DNA of 64,000 nucleotides from Lipingzhangella_A rawalii (GTDB lineage Bacteria; Actinomycetota; Actinomycetes; Streptosporangiales; Streptosporangiaceae): the NCBI RefSeq assembly GCF_031628175.1, contig NZ_JAVLVT010000001.1, positions 992,001 through 1,056,000 on the forward strand, written 5' to 3'. Below the pieces are notes generated by a model. The model saw only the letters and a program-made list of their open reading frames with translations. It was not told where the DNA came from and did no database searches. Each line of letters opens with the position of its first letter. Positions within the stretch are counted from its first letter, which is position 1. A program made the position numbers and the translations under genes. Positions 51,201 through 58,548 of this stretch are shown here, one piece after another.

Positions 51201-52029
51201 AGTGCATGCGCTCGTCCACCGTGGCCGTGGACATGAAGTTCTGGATCTCGTTGTCGTGGCTGCTGCGGGCGCTCGCAATGGCGTCCTGACTCGCCCCAGA
51301 CAGGTCTCCGGTCAGCAACGCGTTGAGCATAAGGGCCGACTCGTAGGAGAGGTGCTCCTGGGCCTTGGTGGTGGCGCTGAACGTACGGACACTCTCACTG
51401 AGCTGCGGCTGGTCGGTTCCTTCGGCAATCTCCTCGATAAAGCTGAGCAGCGGGGTGATGACCTGGCGGTACCGCGTGACGGCGGACTGCACCGTCAGCG
51501 ATGTCGCCTCATCGCGAAGCTGCGTAAGGTTCTGCTCCTCGATTCCGTCGAGCGCGTTCTCGAGCTTGCTGCGAGCGAGATCACTTCCGGGATCCTCGAG
51601 ATCGTCCGCGAGGGAGAACACCACCTGGGCGGTCTCGTCGACGACCTCCATCTGCTCCGCGCGCTCGTCCCCCCGGTCGCGGCTCGAGTCGGCGAGATAG
51701 GCGGCGGTCAGTAGCCGTTCGTGCCCGAGCTCGTAGGCCAGCTGCGAGACTGCCATCCCCAAGGTGGCGGTCTCCTCGATCCGTTCGTGTGTACGCCAGT
51801 CCGCGAAACTCTCGTTGATCCGAAGACCGCCCAGGGCTACCGCGATCACGGTCGGAATGACGATCAGCGCGACCAGGCGGGTGCGTACTCGCCAGCTCGA
51901 CAGGGCCCATCGACCCGGTCCCTGCCGCGCCTCGGCGTCGCCCGGGTTCCGGGACGCGCCACCTCCCTGGCCGGACCTCTCGGCCTGGGCAGCCGACTCG
52001 GCTCGCTTCTTCGCGCCTCGTGCCAGCAC
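48226..52029 (-). CDS. cvnA: Conservon sensor histidine kinase with NIT domain (CvnA-like)
   Basis: A 1267-residue membrane kinase, first gene of the conservon. TM1 is at about 51-69 (LVALIVIPTVIAVALGGL) and TM2 at about 382-403. Between them is an extracytoplasmic all-helical nitrate/nitrite-sensing-like domain. A HAMP-like region follows, then an ATPase domain (VAELVENATSFSPHD ... VTDSGIGMPPEEL ... GLFVVGRLAARHGI). No clear H-box is seen. The last ~560 residues are Pro/Gln/Ser-rich, probably disordered, with a near-identical 76-residue repeat. The GTG at 52029 follows GCGAGGG. Longer than most CvnA proteins because of the tail. Confidence 0.9.
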   Translation of the reverse strand: MLARGAKKRAESAAQAERSGQGGGASRNPGDAEARQGPGRWALSSWRVRTRLVALIVIPTVIAVALGGLRINESFADWRTHERIEETATLGMAVSQLAYELGHERLLTAAYLADSSRDRGDERAEQMEVVDETAQVVFSLADDLEDPGSDLARSKLENALDGIEEQNLTQLRDEATSLTVQSAVTRYRQVITPLLSFIEEIAEGTDQPQLSESVRTFSATTKAQEHLSYESALMLNALLTGDLSGASQDAIASARSSHDNEIQNFMSTATVDERMHFVELFSGSEISEMGTTRLRAMMRARTEQSLGELSTQESADRYQESAEASNALLHSVAASGSHMNEVLGVDRDVHEAVAERGSAAQGSFGSWVAEEAAALRDDARQSAILESSAIAFVVLLVFGITLVVARSMVRPLRRLRESALRVAEQDLPDAIQHMRETEGGRATPQIAPTPVHSSDEIGEVARSFDEVHTVALRLASDEASLRSNVNAMFVNLSRRSQTLVERQLRLIEGLEQSEQDSDRLGDLFQLDHLATRMRRNNENLLVLSGQENTRKWSQPVPLVDLLRGAISEVEHYERVNVRAPSHIQVLGRPTNDLIHLVAELVENATSFSPHDAPVLVTAQALDSGDVRLEVTDSGIGMPPEELEAINERLAQPPVIDVSVSRRMGLFVVGRLAARHGIHVRLSQAQGGGITAMAVLPADLLISPDRAGPDRGAGIGRSPVPDTYAEATAAFAATPAPPEPSSDWQAPEPERGVWEQRDKPNGLPQRPSSPGAAGAAREERPQEEHPPSGQDLWTRPSAPEDQVQSAAGAEDPSAVWQQPQQPQQPQQWPAEHEAGSGAGSGAPQQPQQWQGPVSGESSGARGSVFQPSDSGQHRPGEQVQSAAGAEDPSAVWQQPQQPQQPQQWPAEHEAGSGPGSGAPQQPQQWQGPVSGESSGARGSVFQPSDSGQHRPGEQVQSAAGAEDSSAVWQQPQQPQRPQQPTEWPTGAQPSAYQPTEDATPPGRPADPPPPAATTPPGTGDHTGRPAEQGHSSGEPSAASWNRPPEQPNEPLRRARIGSQFEVREGYGSTAHLSSRNPGSSSASHNTVLPQTPDAGGQPPQLPIYDAIESNWFRRRTVRPATAPETGPMQAMQPEPEQQPQPPRPGGHPGASDQQPQAAPQAEVPDPQGNGAAAAGAEPPAEETWHSQADAGWQAAEVVNQPSASGITHAGLPKRVPKANLVPGAAPDPATQQQLPSRSAEQVRSRLAGLQRGVRQGRQDSAGGDRQQE
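49100..49630 (-). repeat. 228-bp tandem repeat inside the conservon kinase gene
   Basis: Two full units (boundaries near 49153, 49381 and 49609) plus a partial third are almost identical at DNA level; one visible change is Pro versus Ala in a GSG segment. Each unit encodes 76 residues with QQPQQPQQPQQW. The period of 228 keeps the frame, so copy number can change without breaking the gene. Confidence 0.9.
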
Positions 52030-52513
52030 TGACCCTCGCAACCTTCCTGTCACCGCTCCGGGTGGCGGACGCGTCCTCACACGCCACGCCCACATCGCCG
52101 ACGCCACTGGATGGGACCACCAACCACACCGGGCGCCTACCGTTTCGGGGCGCCCACAGGCCGGCGGGGGCTGTACGCAGGTGCTCGACGGTCGTGAGCT
52201 CCGCCGGAACACGGGGAGTGAACCTGCACCGATACGACCGATAGCGTACCAACCCGGCCAGACAGCACCGAGTTGTCGATTCCACTCAAGTCTGGATCAT
52301 TCACGGATTCTCCCACCCGTGTCCAGACGCCGGACAGCCAAGATCAGCTTCTCCGTACGCACGTTCCTACCATTTTGCTCCGTTTCCGCCCACACAGTCC
52401 ACACATAACTTTTTGAACACGCCTGCCGGCTTCCGGGCACGGCATGGCCAGCGGTGGCAGTGTGGACACGCCCCCCTAGGCAGACGGTTCACCCCGAGCC
52501 GAGGGAGGTAGGC
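52030..52513. other. 484-bp divergent intergenic region
   Basis: It separates the conservon from the M15 peptidase gene and should carry both promoters. No gene, RNA or strong repeat was found; an inverted pair GTCTGGA/TCCAGAC lies near 52290-52330. Confidence 0.4.
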
Positions 52514-53838
52514 ATGACAGAGCGCTGTGGTCCGGGACAGACACGCCCCCTCCGCGCTGCGGTAGTGACGTTGACGATCGTGCTCGTAGCTCCACCAGGA
52601 GCGATGGCCGCAACGACTACACCTGCGGAAACGATCACCCCACGGTCGGCCGGATCGCCCTCTTCCGAAGGCGAGGATCACACCGACTCGCTTGCCAGCC
52701 TCCAGGTGGAACTCGCCGAGGTGTCCGAAGAGCTGGAAGACCTCCAGGAGACTGCGGACGACGCGATCCGCGCCTACGTCACAGAGCTGGAACACCTGGA
52801 CGAGGCCACCGAGTCGCTTGAGGGCGCCGAGACCGCCTCGACCCTGGCGCGCGCACGGTACGACGACACCCGCACAGAGACCGTGCAGTACGCGATCTCG
52901 GCCTACCAGGGAACCGAGTTGGACCTGGCCCAGGCATGGCTGGATGCCGAAGGCCCCGAGGACGTCCTGGCTCGCAGCGCACACCTCACGGTGCTCTCGA
53001 ACGCCCAGGAGGCCACCGTAGACCGAACCCGCGCCTCGCGCGTCGCCGCAGACACCGTTCGCGACCGTGCCAGGGATGCGGAGGAGGAGCAACGGGCTGC
53101 TGCCGACGATGCCGAGGAGGCCAAGGACGCCGCTCTTGCGGCCGTAGCCGAGCAGGAGGAGATCAAGGGCGACCTGCTGGCCGAACGGACCGAGATCGAG
53201 AACCGCTTGGCGGAGGCCCGGGATGACGACCAGAACGCAGCGCTGGAGCACCAGCGGGAAACGGCGCAGGAGCAGGCCGATTCCGCGTCAGAGGGCGACG
53301 GGGCCACACCCGCGCGAACAACCCCGGACCTTGAGGTGGCCCGGGAAGGAGACGGAACCACCAGCAGCGATACCGCAGCCGACTCCCCCGAGACAACCGT
53401 GGTTCCGGACGAGAGATCCGAATGCACCGGAGGAGACGCGGAAGCCCACCCGAACGGACAGCTTCCGGACTCCGTGCTGTGCCCACTGCCCCAGGGTGGC
53501 GAACGCCTACGCGCCGACGCAGCAGCAGCGTTCATCGACCTGGACGGCGCCTTCCGCGCGGAGTTTGGACGGCCCATGTGTGTCGCGGATTCCTACCGCC
53601 CGTTCGATACACAGCTTCGCTTGTTCCATGAGTTGGAGGAGGGCATGGCGGCACCGCCGGGCACCAGCGTGCATGGTGCGGGCCTCGCCGTGGACCTGTG
53701 CGGCGGAGTTGAGGACGAGTCGTCCCCGGAACACGCCTGGATGCGGGACCACGGCCCAGACTTTGGCTGGCACCATCCCGACTGGGCGCAGGACGGTTTC
53801 GAGCCCTGGCACTGGGAGTTCGACAGCGACGAGGCCAA
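52514..53838 (+). CDS. Secreted M15-family D-Ala-D-Ala carboxypeptidase (VanY-like), 3' end in assembly gap
   Basis: At least 441 residues. A signal peptide (AAVVTLTIVLVAPPGAMA) is followed by a long acidic coiled coil (about 45-250: LQVELAEVSEELEDLQETADD ... AEEEQRAAADDAEEAKD), a Ser/Thr-rich linker and a peptidase M15 domain. The zinc site is visible in TSVHGAGLAVDL (His and Asp) and EPWHWEFDS (His). It would trim peptidoglycan stem peptides outside the membrane. The ATG follows GAGGGAGGTAGGC. The sequence runs into Ns two bases after GAGGCC; because WHWE lies near the end of the family, only a short tail is missing. Confidence 0.85.
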
Positions 53839-53938
53839 NNNNNNNNNNNNNNNNNNNNNNNNNNNNNNNNNNNNNNNNNNNNNNNNNNNNNNNNNNNNNN
53901 NNNNNNNNNNNNNNNNNNNNNNNNNNNNNNNNNNNNNN
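53839..53938. other. Assembly gap of 100 Ns
   Basis: Exactly 100 N, the conventional length for a gap of unknown size. True length and content are unknown. Confidence 0.99.
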
Positions 53939-53943
53939 GCTCG

Positions 53944-54017
53944 TGGGCGGTACTGGACTCGAACCAGTGACCTCGTCGGTGTGAACGACGCGCTCTAGCC
54001 GTCTGAGCTAACCGCCC
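53944..54017 (-). tRNA. tRNA-Val (anticodon CAC)
   Basis: On the minus strand the 74-nt cloverleaf has acceptor GGGCGGT pairing with ACCGCCC, a D arm with AGCTCAGACGGCTAGAGC, an anticodon loop TTCACAC between CGTCG and CGACG, and the TTCGAGTC T arm. The genome does not encode CCA. Confidence 0.95.
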
Positions 54018-54458
54018 GTGGGGCTGCTGTGTGTCAGCGCCTGGGAAAACTCTAGCGCATCTGTGTGGGTGTCTGCGCCATCGTGGGCGTGTGTGCACGC
54101 AGCTGGGGTGTGATCGACATCTCATTGCGCTGGCTGGCGTGAATCGGCTGGGGTCGACGGTGGACGGGATGGGCTGTCACTGAGCCGATCCGACTTCTCT
54201 GGACGCGGATCCGAACTCGACGAAATGTCCGATCCGTGACCCAATGCACATACTGCGGGGAATTTCTTGGTTTCCGCAGGTCATTACAGTGCACGGAGGG
54301 TCGGAGACATCAGCGACGATGCGATACCGCGTGCCGACCAAATCCCCTGGAGAAAGTTTCGCGTTTGCGCGTCATAGGTGCGTGCCTGCGCTGTTGGAGC
54401 AGGTGAGACGTTCAATCAGCCCGCGCAGCGGAACCGGACAAGAGAAGGTTTGGCGATC
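54018..54458. other. 441-bp region before the ssgB-like gene
   Basis: No coding frame or RNA is supported. It holds promoters for tRNA-Val (leftward) and the SsgA-family gene (rightward). Confidence 0.45.
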
Positions 54459-54878
54459 ATGAACAGTAGTGGTACCACTGCCACCGCCGAGTTTGGCCTG
54501 CGGCTCGTGGTTCCTGACCGTGCGTCGGTGCCCCTGGTGGCGCGACTGGACTACACCGCCGAGGATCCGTACGCCATCAAGGTGGCTTTCCACGTGGGTG
54601 AGGACGAGCCGGTCGAGTGGATTTTCGCGCGTGAGCTGCTCACCGTTGGCATCGTTCGTCCTGTTGGGGAGGGCGATATCCGGGTGTGGCCGTCCAAGGG
54701 CAGCGAGGAGCGCATCGTGAACATCGCCCTGTCGTCGCCGTTCGGCCAGGCCCAGTTCGATGCGCCGATGGCTCCGCTGGCGGAGTTCCTGCACCGGACC
54801 TATGAGATTGTGCCTGCCGGTGAGGAGAAGGACTTCGTGGATCTGGATGCGGAGATCGCGGAGCACCTCTGCTCCTGA
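54459..54878 (+). CDS. ssgB: SsgA/SsgB-family sporulation and cell-division protein
   Basis: A 139-residue SsgA-like protein (SALP). The family pattern is clear: LRLVVPDRASVPLVARLDYTAEDPYAIKVAFHVGEDEPVEWIFARELL, then GDIRVWPSKG and IALSSPFGQAQFDAPMAPLAEFL. These proteins occur only in morphologically complex actinomycetes; SsgB recruits FtsZ to sporulation septa. Single-copy non-Streptomyces members are usually SsgB, so the symbol is a likely but not certain choice. The ATG follows AGAGAAGG. It is convergent with the PabC-like gene. Confidence 0.85.
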   Translation: MNSSGTTATAEFGLRLVVPDRASVPLVARLDYTAEDPYAIKVAFHVGEDEPVEWIFARELLTVGIVRPVGEGDIRVWPSKGSEERIVNIALSSPFGQAQFDAPMAPLAEFLHRTYEIVPAGEEKDFVDLDAEIAEHLCS

Positions 54879-54914
54879 GTTCGGAGGCGCTCCGCGGTGC
54901 GACTGCCTGCGGGT

Positions 54915-55757
54915 TCAGGGGTCGAGATCGCCGGCGGAACGCTCCGCGAAGACGGTCATGGCTTTGGCCGTAACGGGCCCGGGTGCGGCTGGCAGTGGCA
55001 CCCCATCGATCGCCCGGATCGGCTGGACATCGCATCCGGTCGAGGTACGGAACGCCTCGGTGGCCCGGGGCAGCTCGCCCATGGGGATGTCGACCTCGTC
55101 GCCGCCACACCATTCGAGGACCAGTTCGCGGGTGATTCCGGCCAGTGGGCCGGCGCTGAGGGGTGGGGTGCGTAGCTCGTCGTCCAGGACGACGAAGATG
55201 TTGCTGCCGGTGCCCTCGCAAAGGTTGCCGGCCGTGTTGGCGAAGATCGCCTCGGCGCTGCCGCGCTGTTTGGCGTAGTCGAGGGCCAGTACGTTGTCGG
55301 CGTAGGACGTTGTCTTGAGGCCGGTGAGCGCACCGCGTTCGTTGCGGGTCCAGGGCACCACCCACATGTCTGCGCTGGGCGCGATCTGGGGAAAGTCGGC
55401 AAGCGCCACCAGGTAGGTGAGCGCGCCACCGGACCGGTCGGAGCCGAGTGGGCCGGTTCCGGCTGTCACGGTGATGCGTACCCGCGCCGGGTCCAGGCCC
55501 GGATGTTTGTCCAGTGCCCGGGTCACGCCGTCGCGTAGCAGGTCCAGGTTGGGGCTGTCCAAGCCCAGGCCCTGCGCGGAACGGGCGAGACGCCGCAGGT
55601 GGCGGGTGAGGGCAAAGGGGACGCCACCGATGGCCTTCACGGTTTCGAACACGCCGTCGCCCACGGTGATGCCGTGATCGAAGACGGACACACGGGCCTG
55701 GTGCGCCTCCACGAGGTGCCCTTGTGGATGGTCTGCGTCAGCTATCCATACGTGCAT
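54915..55757 (-). CDS. pabC: Class IV aminotransferase, aminodeoxychorismate lyase-like
   Basis: A 280-residue PLP enzyme of fold type IV. The catalytic Lys is in GALTGLKTTSYADNVLALDYA; the phosphate-binding EGTGSNIFVV and the N-terminal HGITVGDGVFETVK are typical. It probably releases 4-aminobenzoate and pyruvate in folate synthesis, but branched-chain or D-amino-acid aminotransferase activity cannot be ruled out, and no pabA/pabB is nearby. It ends 36 bp from the SsgB-like stop. Folate use links loosely to the sarcosine oxidase genes. Confidence 0.85.
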   Translation of the reverse strand: MHVWIADADHPQGHLVEAHQARVSVFDHGITVGDGVFETVKAIGGVPFALTRHLRRLARSAQGLGLDSPNLDLLRDGVTRALDKHPGLDPARVRITVTAGTGPLGSDRSGGALTYLVALADFPQIAPSADMWVVPWTRNERGALTGLKTTSYADNVLALDYAKQRGSAEAIFANTAGNLCEGTGSNIFVVLDDELRTPPLSAGPLAGITRELVLEWCGGDEVDIPMGELPRATEAFRTSTGCDVQPIRAIDGVPLPAAPGPVTAKAMTVFAERSAGDLDP

Positions 55758-55942
55758 CGCGGTGGGCCCCTTCGTCTGCTGCCGCTCCCCGTCGGGATTG
55801 TGGGTCCGATCCTGTCAAATGTGGCCAACACCGGCCGCATCCTCGCCTGTCTCTCCTCGACACGCCCTTGTGACGGTACGGTAACGGCTCGAGGTACGAC
55901 GATCACGACGCCACCTGTGGGGTTTTCTGGGAATTGGAACCG

Positions 55943-55955
55943 CCTATCCGATAGG
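55943..55955. promoter_or_regulatory. Short inverted repeat, possible operator
   Basis: CCTATC and GATAGG around one base, 68 bp upstream of the orphan roadblock gene, in the region shared with the divergent lyase gene. Confidence 0.3.
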
Positions 55956-56022
55956 TTACGGATTACTATCAACCGGGCAACTCTTCAGAGGCCACGTCAA
56001 CGTCTGTGAGACGAGAACCACC

Positions 56023-56457
56023 ATGACGCAACCTAGCGCCACCGCCGGTGAGCTCAGCTGGCTCCTGGACGACCTGCTCGCCCGTGCCGAGGGCACCCGC
56101 CACGCGATCGTGCTCTCGACCGACGGCCTGTTGATGGCATCGTCGTCGCAGCTGGAGCGTTCGGATGCCGAACATCTGGCCGCCATCTCCTCGAGTTTGC
56201 AGAGCCTCGCACGGGGCGCCTGCCGTCAGTTCGGCGCTCGGGAGGTCCGGCAGAGCGTGATCGAGATGGACGAAGCTCTGCTGTTCGTGGCGACAGCCGG
56301 CGAGGGAGCCTGCCTGGCCCTGGTCTCCTCCGCCGAGTGTGATGTGGGGCTGGTCGCCTATGAGATGAGTGGAGTCATCCGCCGGGTCGGACAGTACCTG
56401 TCCGCACCTCCGAGGCCGGACCTCAATGCGGTTTCCGCCAGCTTCCGCAAACAGTGA
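56023..56457 (+). CDS. Orphan roadblock/LC7 protein, paralogue of the conservon CvnB
   Basis: A 144-residue roadblock/LC7 protein: ELSWLLDDLLARAEGTRHAIVLSTDGLLMASSS and SSAECDVGLVAYEMSGVIRR. It shares the ECDxGLVAYEM core and overall layout with the conservon protein at 47673. No GTPase, DUF742 or kinase gene is adjacent, so it acts alone or joins a complex encoded elsewhere. The ATG is preceded by a weak GAGACGAGAA site. Confidence 0.85.
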   Translation: MTQPSATAGELSWLLDDLLARAEGTRHAIVLSTDGLLMASSSQLERSDAEHLAAISSSLQSLARGACRQFGAREVRQSVIEMDEALLFVATAGEGACLALVSSAECDVGLVAYEMSGVIRRVGQYLSAPPRPDLNAVSASFRKQ

Positions 56458-56570
56458 GAGCTGTCGCGCCGGTTTCCGGTTTGAGCTTGCGCTGAAATCC
56501 GTTAGAGTCGGGGACGAGGCACCGGACGGCATGGTCGGCACCGAGCCCGGCCTACATTCCGGTGGCGCAC

Positions 56571-56643
56571 GCGGACGTGGCTCAGCTGGTAGAGCATCAC
56601 CTTGCCAAGGTGAGGGTCGCGGGTTCGAATCCCGTCGTCCGCT
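56571..56643 (+). tRNA. tRNA-Gly (anticodon GCC)
   Basis: A 73-nt tRNA: acceptor GCGGACG with CGTCCGC, anticodon loop TTGCCAA inside CACCT/AGGTG, T arm GGGTTCGAATCCC. CCA is encoded directly after (56644-56646). Confidence 0.96.
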
Positions 56644-56696
56644 CCACTGACCGCACAGGAGATCCGGTTGTTCGGAACTCGGTGCGGTCTGTTTCT

Positions 56697-56768
56697 GGCG
56701 GAGTGGCCGAGTGGCTGAGGCAAGGGCCTGCAAAGCCCTGTACACGGGTTCGATTCCCGTCTCCGCCT
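56697..56768 (+). tRNA. tRNA-Cys (anticodon GCA)
   Basis: A 72-nt tRNA: acceptor GGCGGAG with CTCCGCC, anticodon loop CTGCAAA between GGGC and GCCC, T arm CGGGTTCGATTCCCG. It lies 53 bp after tRNA-Gly and is probably co-transcribed with it. Confidence 0.96.
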
Positions 56769-56866
56769 CCGTATGTGCGGGCCAGTCCCGGAGGTTAGGG
56801 CCGGGTCACGGTGACAGCCTCGCTGGGTCTGTGCCTGGCTGGAACATCCGGGTGCCGCACCCGAAA

Positions 56867-56911
56867 TAGCCGGGTGGCCGGAGGAGTTCGCCCCCTCCGG
56901 CCACCGGGCTA
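56867..56911 (-). terminator. Terminator of the IclR gene
   Basis: Eighteen-base arms beginning TAGCC pair with one mismatch around a 9-base loop. The arm at 56894-56911 includes the IclR TAG stop codon. It may also stop transcripts coming from the tRNA genes. Confidence 0.7.
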
Positions 56912-57772
56912 CTGGGGCGTCGTCTCGGTGTCCATATGCCCCATGCGTGTGGAGATTTCGGCGCCGGCCTTGGCGACGCGCTCCCCGAGTTCGTTCAGAA
57001 TATCCTCGGTCATCCGATAGGAGGGGCCAGAGGCACTGACAGCGGCGATCACCTCGCCGCTGAGCCCGCGTACGGGTGCGGCCACGGCGTTGAGACCAAC
57101 CTCGAGCTCCTCCACCGCCACGGAGTATCCGCGTTCGCGAATTTCCTCCATCTGGGCCCGAAGCATGTCGGGATTGGTCACGGTCTGGGGGGTAACTTCC
57201 TCCAGCGTGCCGCGCAGGATCCTGCGGGACTCGACCAGCGACATGTGCGCCAGCAGCACCTTGCCGCTGGATGTGGCGTGGAGGGCGCACTGCCGTCCGA
57301 TCCAGTTCTGACTCACAACGGCCGAGGCTCCACGGACCTGGTCGATGTTGACCACACTGTCGCCGCTGGGAATACCAATGTTCACGGTCTCCCCCAGCTC
57401 TGCCGCGAGATCCTCACAGACCCTGCGACTCTGCTGGGTGAGGTCGAGACCGGCAGCCATCGCCCCAGCCAGCCGTATTATCCCGAATCCCAACTGGTAC
57501 TTACCGCGCAGTCCCGGCTGTTCCACGAGTCCACGCCGTTCCAGCGCTCCCACGAGACGGAACGCTGTCGACTTGTGGACTCCGAGTTCACCCGCGATCT
57601 CGGTGACACCGGCCTCCCCGTACTGCGCCAGAATCTCCAGGACGAGGATGGCGCGGTCAACCGACTTCACTGGTGCCTCCTTGGAGGCGCTGCCACCACC
57701 CGACCCTCGCTCGACGTCCCCTTGGCGGTCGCCGTTGGTCGCGTACTGTGCGTGGTCGTTGTTGTTGGCCAT
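56909..57772 (-). CDS. IclR-family regulator, likely of sarcosine oxidase genes
   Basis: A 287-residue IclR regulator. The winged helix is VKSVDRAILVLEILAQYGEAGVTEIAGELGVHKSTAFRLVGALERRGLVEQ; the ligand-binding GAF-like domain follows, with the conserved ALHATSSGKVLLAHM and GLNAVAAPVRGLSGEVIAAVS. The first ~30 residues are a disordered Asn/Gly-rich stretch. The ATG at 57772 is preferred over a TTG at 57814. It lies downstream of soxG on the same strand and probably controls the betaine/sarcosine genes; its own upstream region carries a large inverted repeat. Confidence 0.88.
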   Translation of the reverse strand: MANNNDHAQYATNGDRQGDVERGSGGGSASKEAPVKSVDRAILVLEILAQYGEAGVTEIAGELGVHKSTAFRLVGALERRGLVEQPGLRGKYQLGFGIIRLAGAMAAGLDLTQQSRRVCEDLAAELGETVNIGIPSGDSVVNIDQVRGASAVVSQNWIGRQCALHATSSGKVLLAHMSLVESRRILRGTLEEVTPQTVTNPDMLRAQMEEIRERGYSVAVEELEVGLNAVAAPVRGLSGEVIAAVSASGPSYRMTEDILNELGERVAKAGAEISTRMGHMDTETTPQ

Positions 57773-57857
57773 GACTGCCACGATAGTGGCTCTGCCTGTG
57801 CGGTCCCTGGACAAGAACCCCCAAATGGGAACACGATCTCGTTAACCTTGGCTTCGT

Positions 57858-57894
57858 TGTGCACAAAATGTGACACTTATCACTTTTCTGCACA
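57858..57894. promoter_or_regulatory. 37-bp imperfect inverted repeat upstream of IclR gene
   Basis: Outer arms TGTGCAC...AAAA...GTGA at 57858-57873 pair with 57880-57894 with one mismatch and one extra base. It overlaps the soxG stop codon and lies 86 bp upstream of the IclR start. A regulator site for autoregulation is the likely reading. Confidence 0.45.
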
Positions 57895-58548
57895 CTGGTC
57901 ATTCGTGACCTGCACATACTCAGCCATCGCATCCAGGATCCAGCGCGCCAGGTAGTCGGCATACGAGCAGCGCACCAGGATCCGGTATGTGGGCGTGGTA
58001 TCGGTCTGGAGCAGACCCACGGTCGCCTTGGCCAGATGTGTCTGCGCATAGTGTCCGGGCCGGAACTCCCGTGGATGCAGGTCCAGGGCACAGCCGTGGG
58101 ACAACACGTCACGTGCCCGTGGGCCGCGTAGCTCCAGGATCGTTCGCTGCGCCGAGACATCGACAACACTGGCGCAGATCTGGCCGTACTCCCCACCGAG
58201 CGCGCACCGCAGCCCGGAGACCAGGCCCCAGCCCGTGCTGGCGGGATCCTCGTCCACGACGAGGTACCAGCCGGGGCCGGCCCACAGCACCCAGGGATTA
58301 CCGGCACCACTGGCGCGCTGTGGCGCCGGCAACGGGCAGCCCAGGAACTGGCTCGCGAGTCGATCGGCCACCTCTGCCTCGGCCGGAGACACCCGAAGTT
58401 CGGCTTGCGCACGATAGGGCGTCTCGCGCAGCCGTACAGTCTGTTCCGATCCCGTCGCGGCGATCTGGTCGGCCAGATGCCCCACCGGAGAGTGCCGCAC
58501 CACGGGTGTACGTTGGGTTGCTGGGGCTGTGAGCAGGCTATCCGTCAC
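57880..58548 (-). CDS. soxG: Sarcosine oxidase gamma subunit
   Basis: A 222-residue SoxG subunit of the heterotetrameric enzyme. Recognisable parts are RHSPVGHLADQ, WVLWAGPGWYLVV, SVVDVSAQRTILELRGPRARDVLSHGCALDLHPREF and RILVRCSYADYLARWILDA. The subunit resembles a small GcvT-like domain and has a structural role. Its start overlaps the soxA stop by 11 bases, and it is the last gene of the run. Cytoplasmic. Confidence 0.92.
   Translation of the reverse strand: MTDSLLTAPATQRTPVVRHSPVGHLADQIAATGSEQTVRLRETPYRAQAELRVSPAEAEVADRLASQFLGCPLPAPQRASGAGNPWVLWAGPGWYLVVDEDPASTGWGLVSGLRCALGGEYGQICASVVDVSAQRTILELRGPRARDVLSHGCALDLHPREFRPGHYAQTHLAKATVGLLQTDTTPTYRILVRCSYADYLARWILDAMAEYVQVTNDQCAEK

Noticed and set aside
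48478..51714. Plus-strand open frame of about 1078 codons
   Set aside because: It is antisense to the conservon kinase and is rich in Arg and Leu only because the other strand codes for Pro/Gln-rich repeats.
53944..54017. Integration site of a mobile element at tRNA-Val
   Set aside because: No integrase gene or duplicated tRNA end is visible in the known sequence; only the unresolved gap leaves it open.
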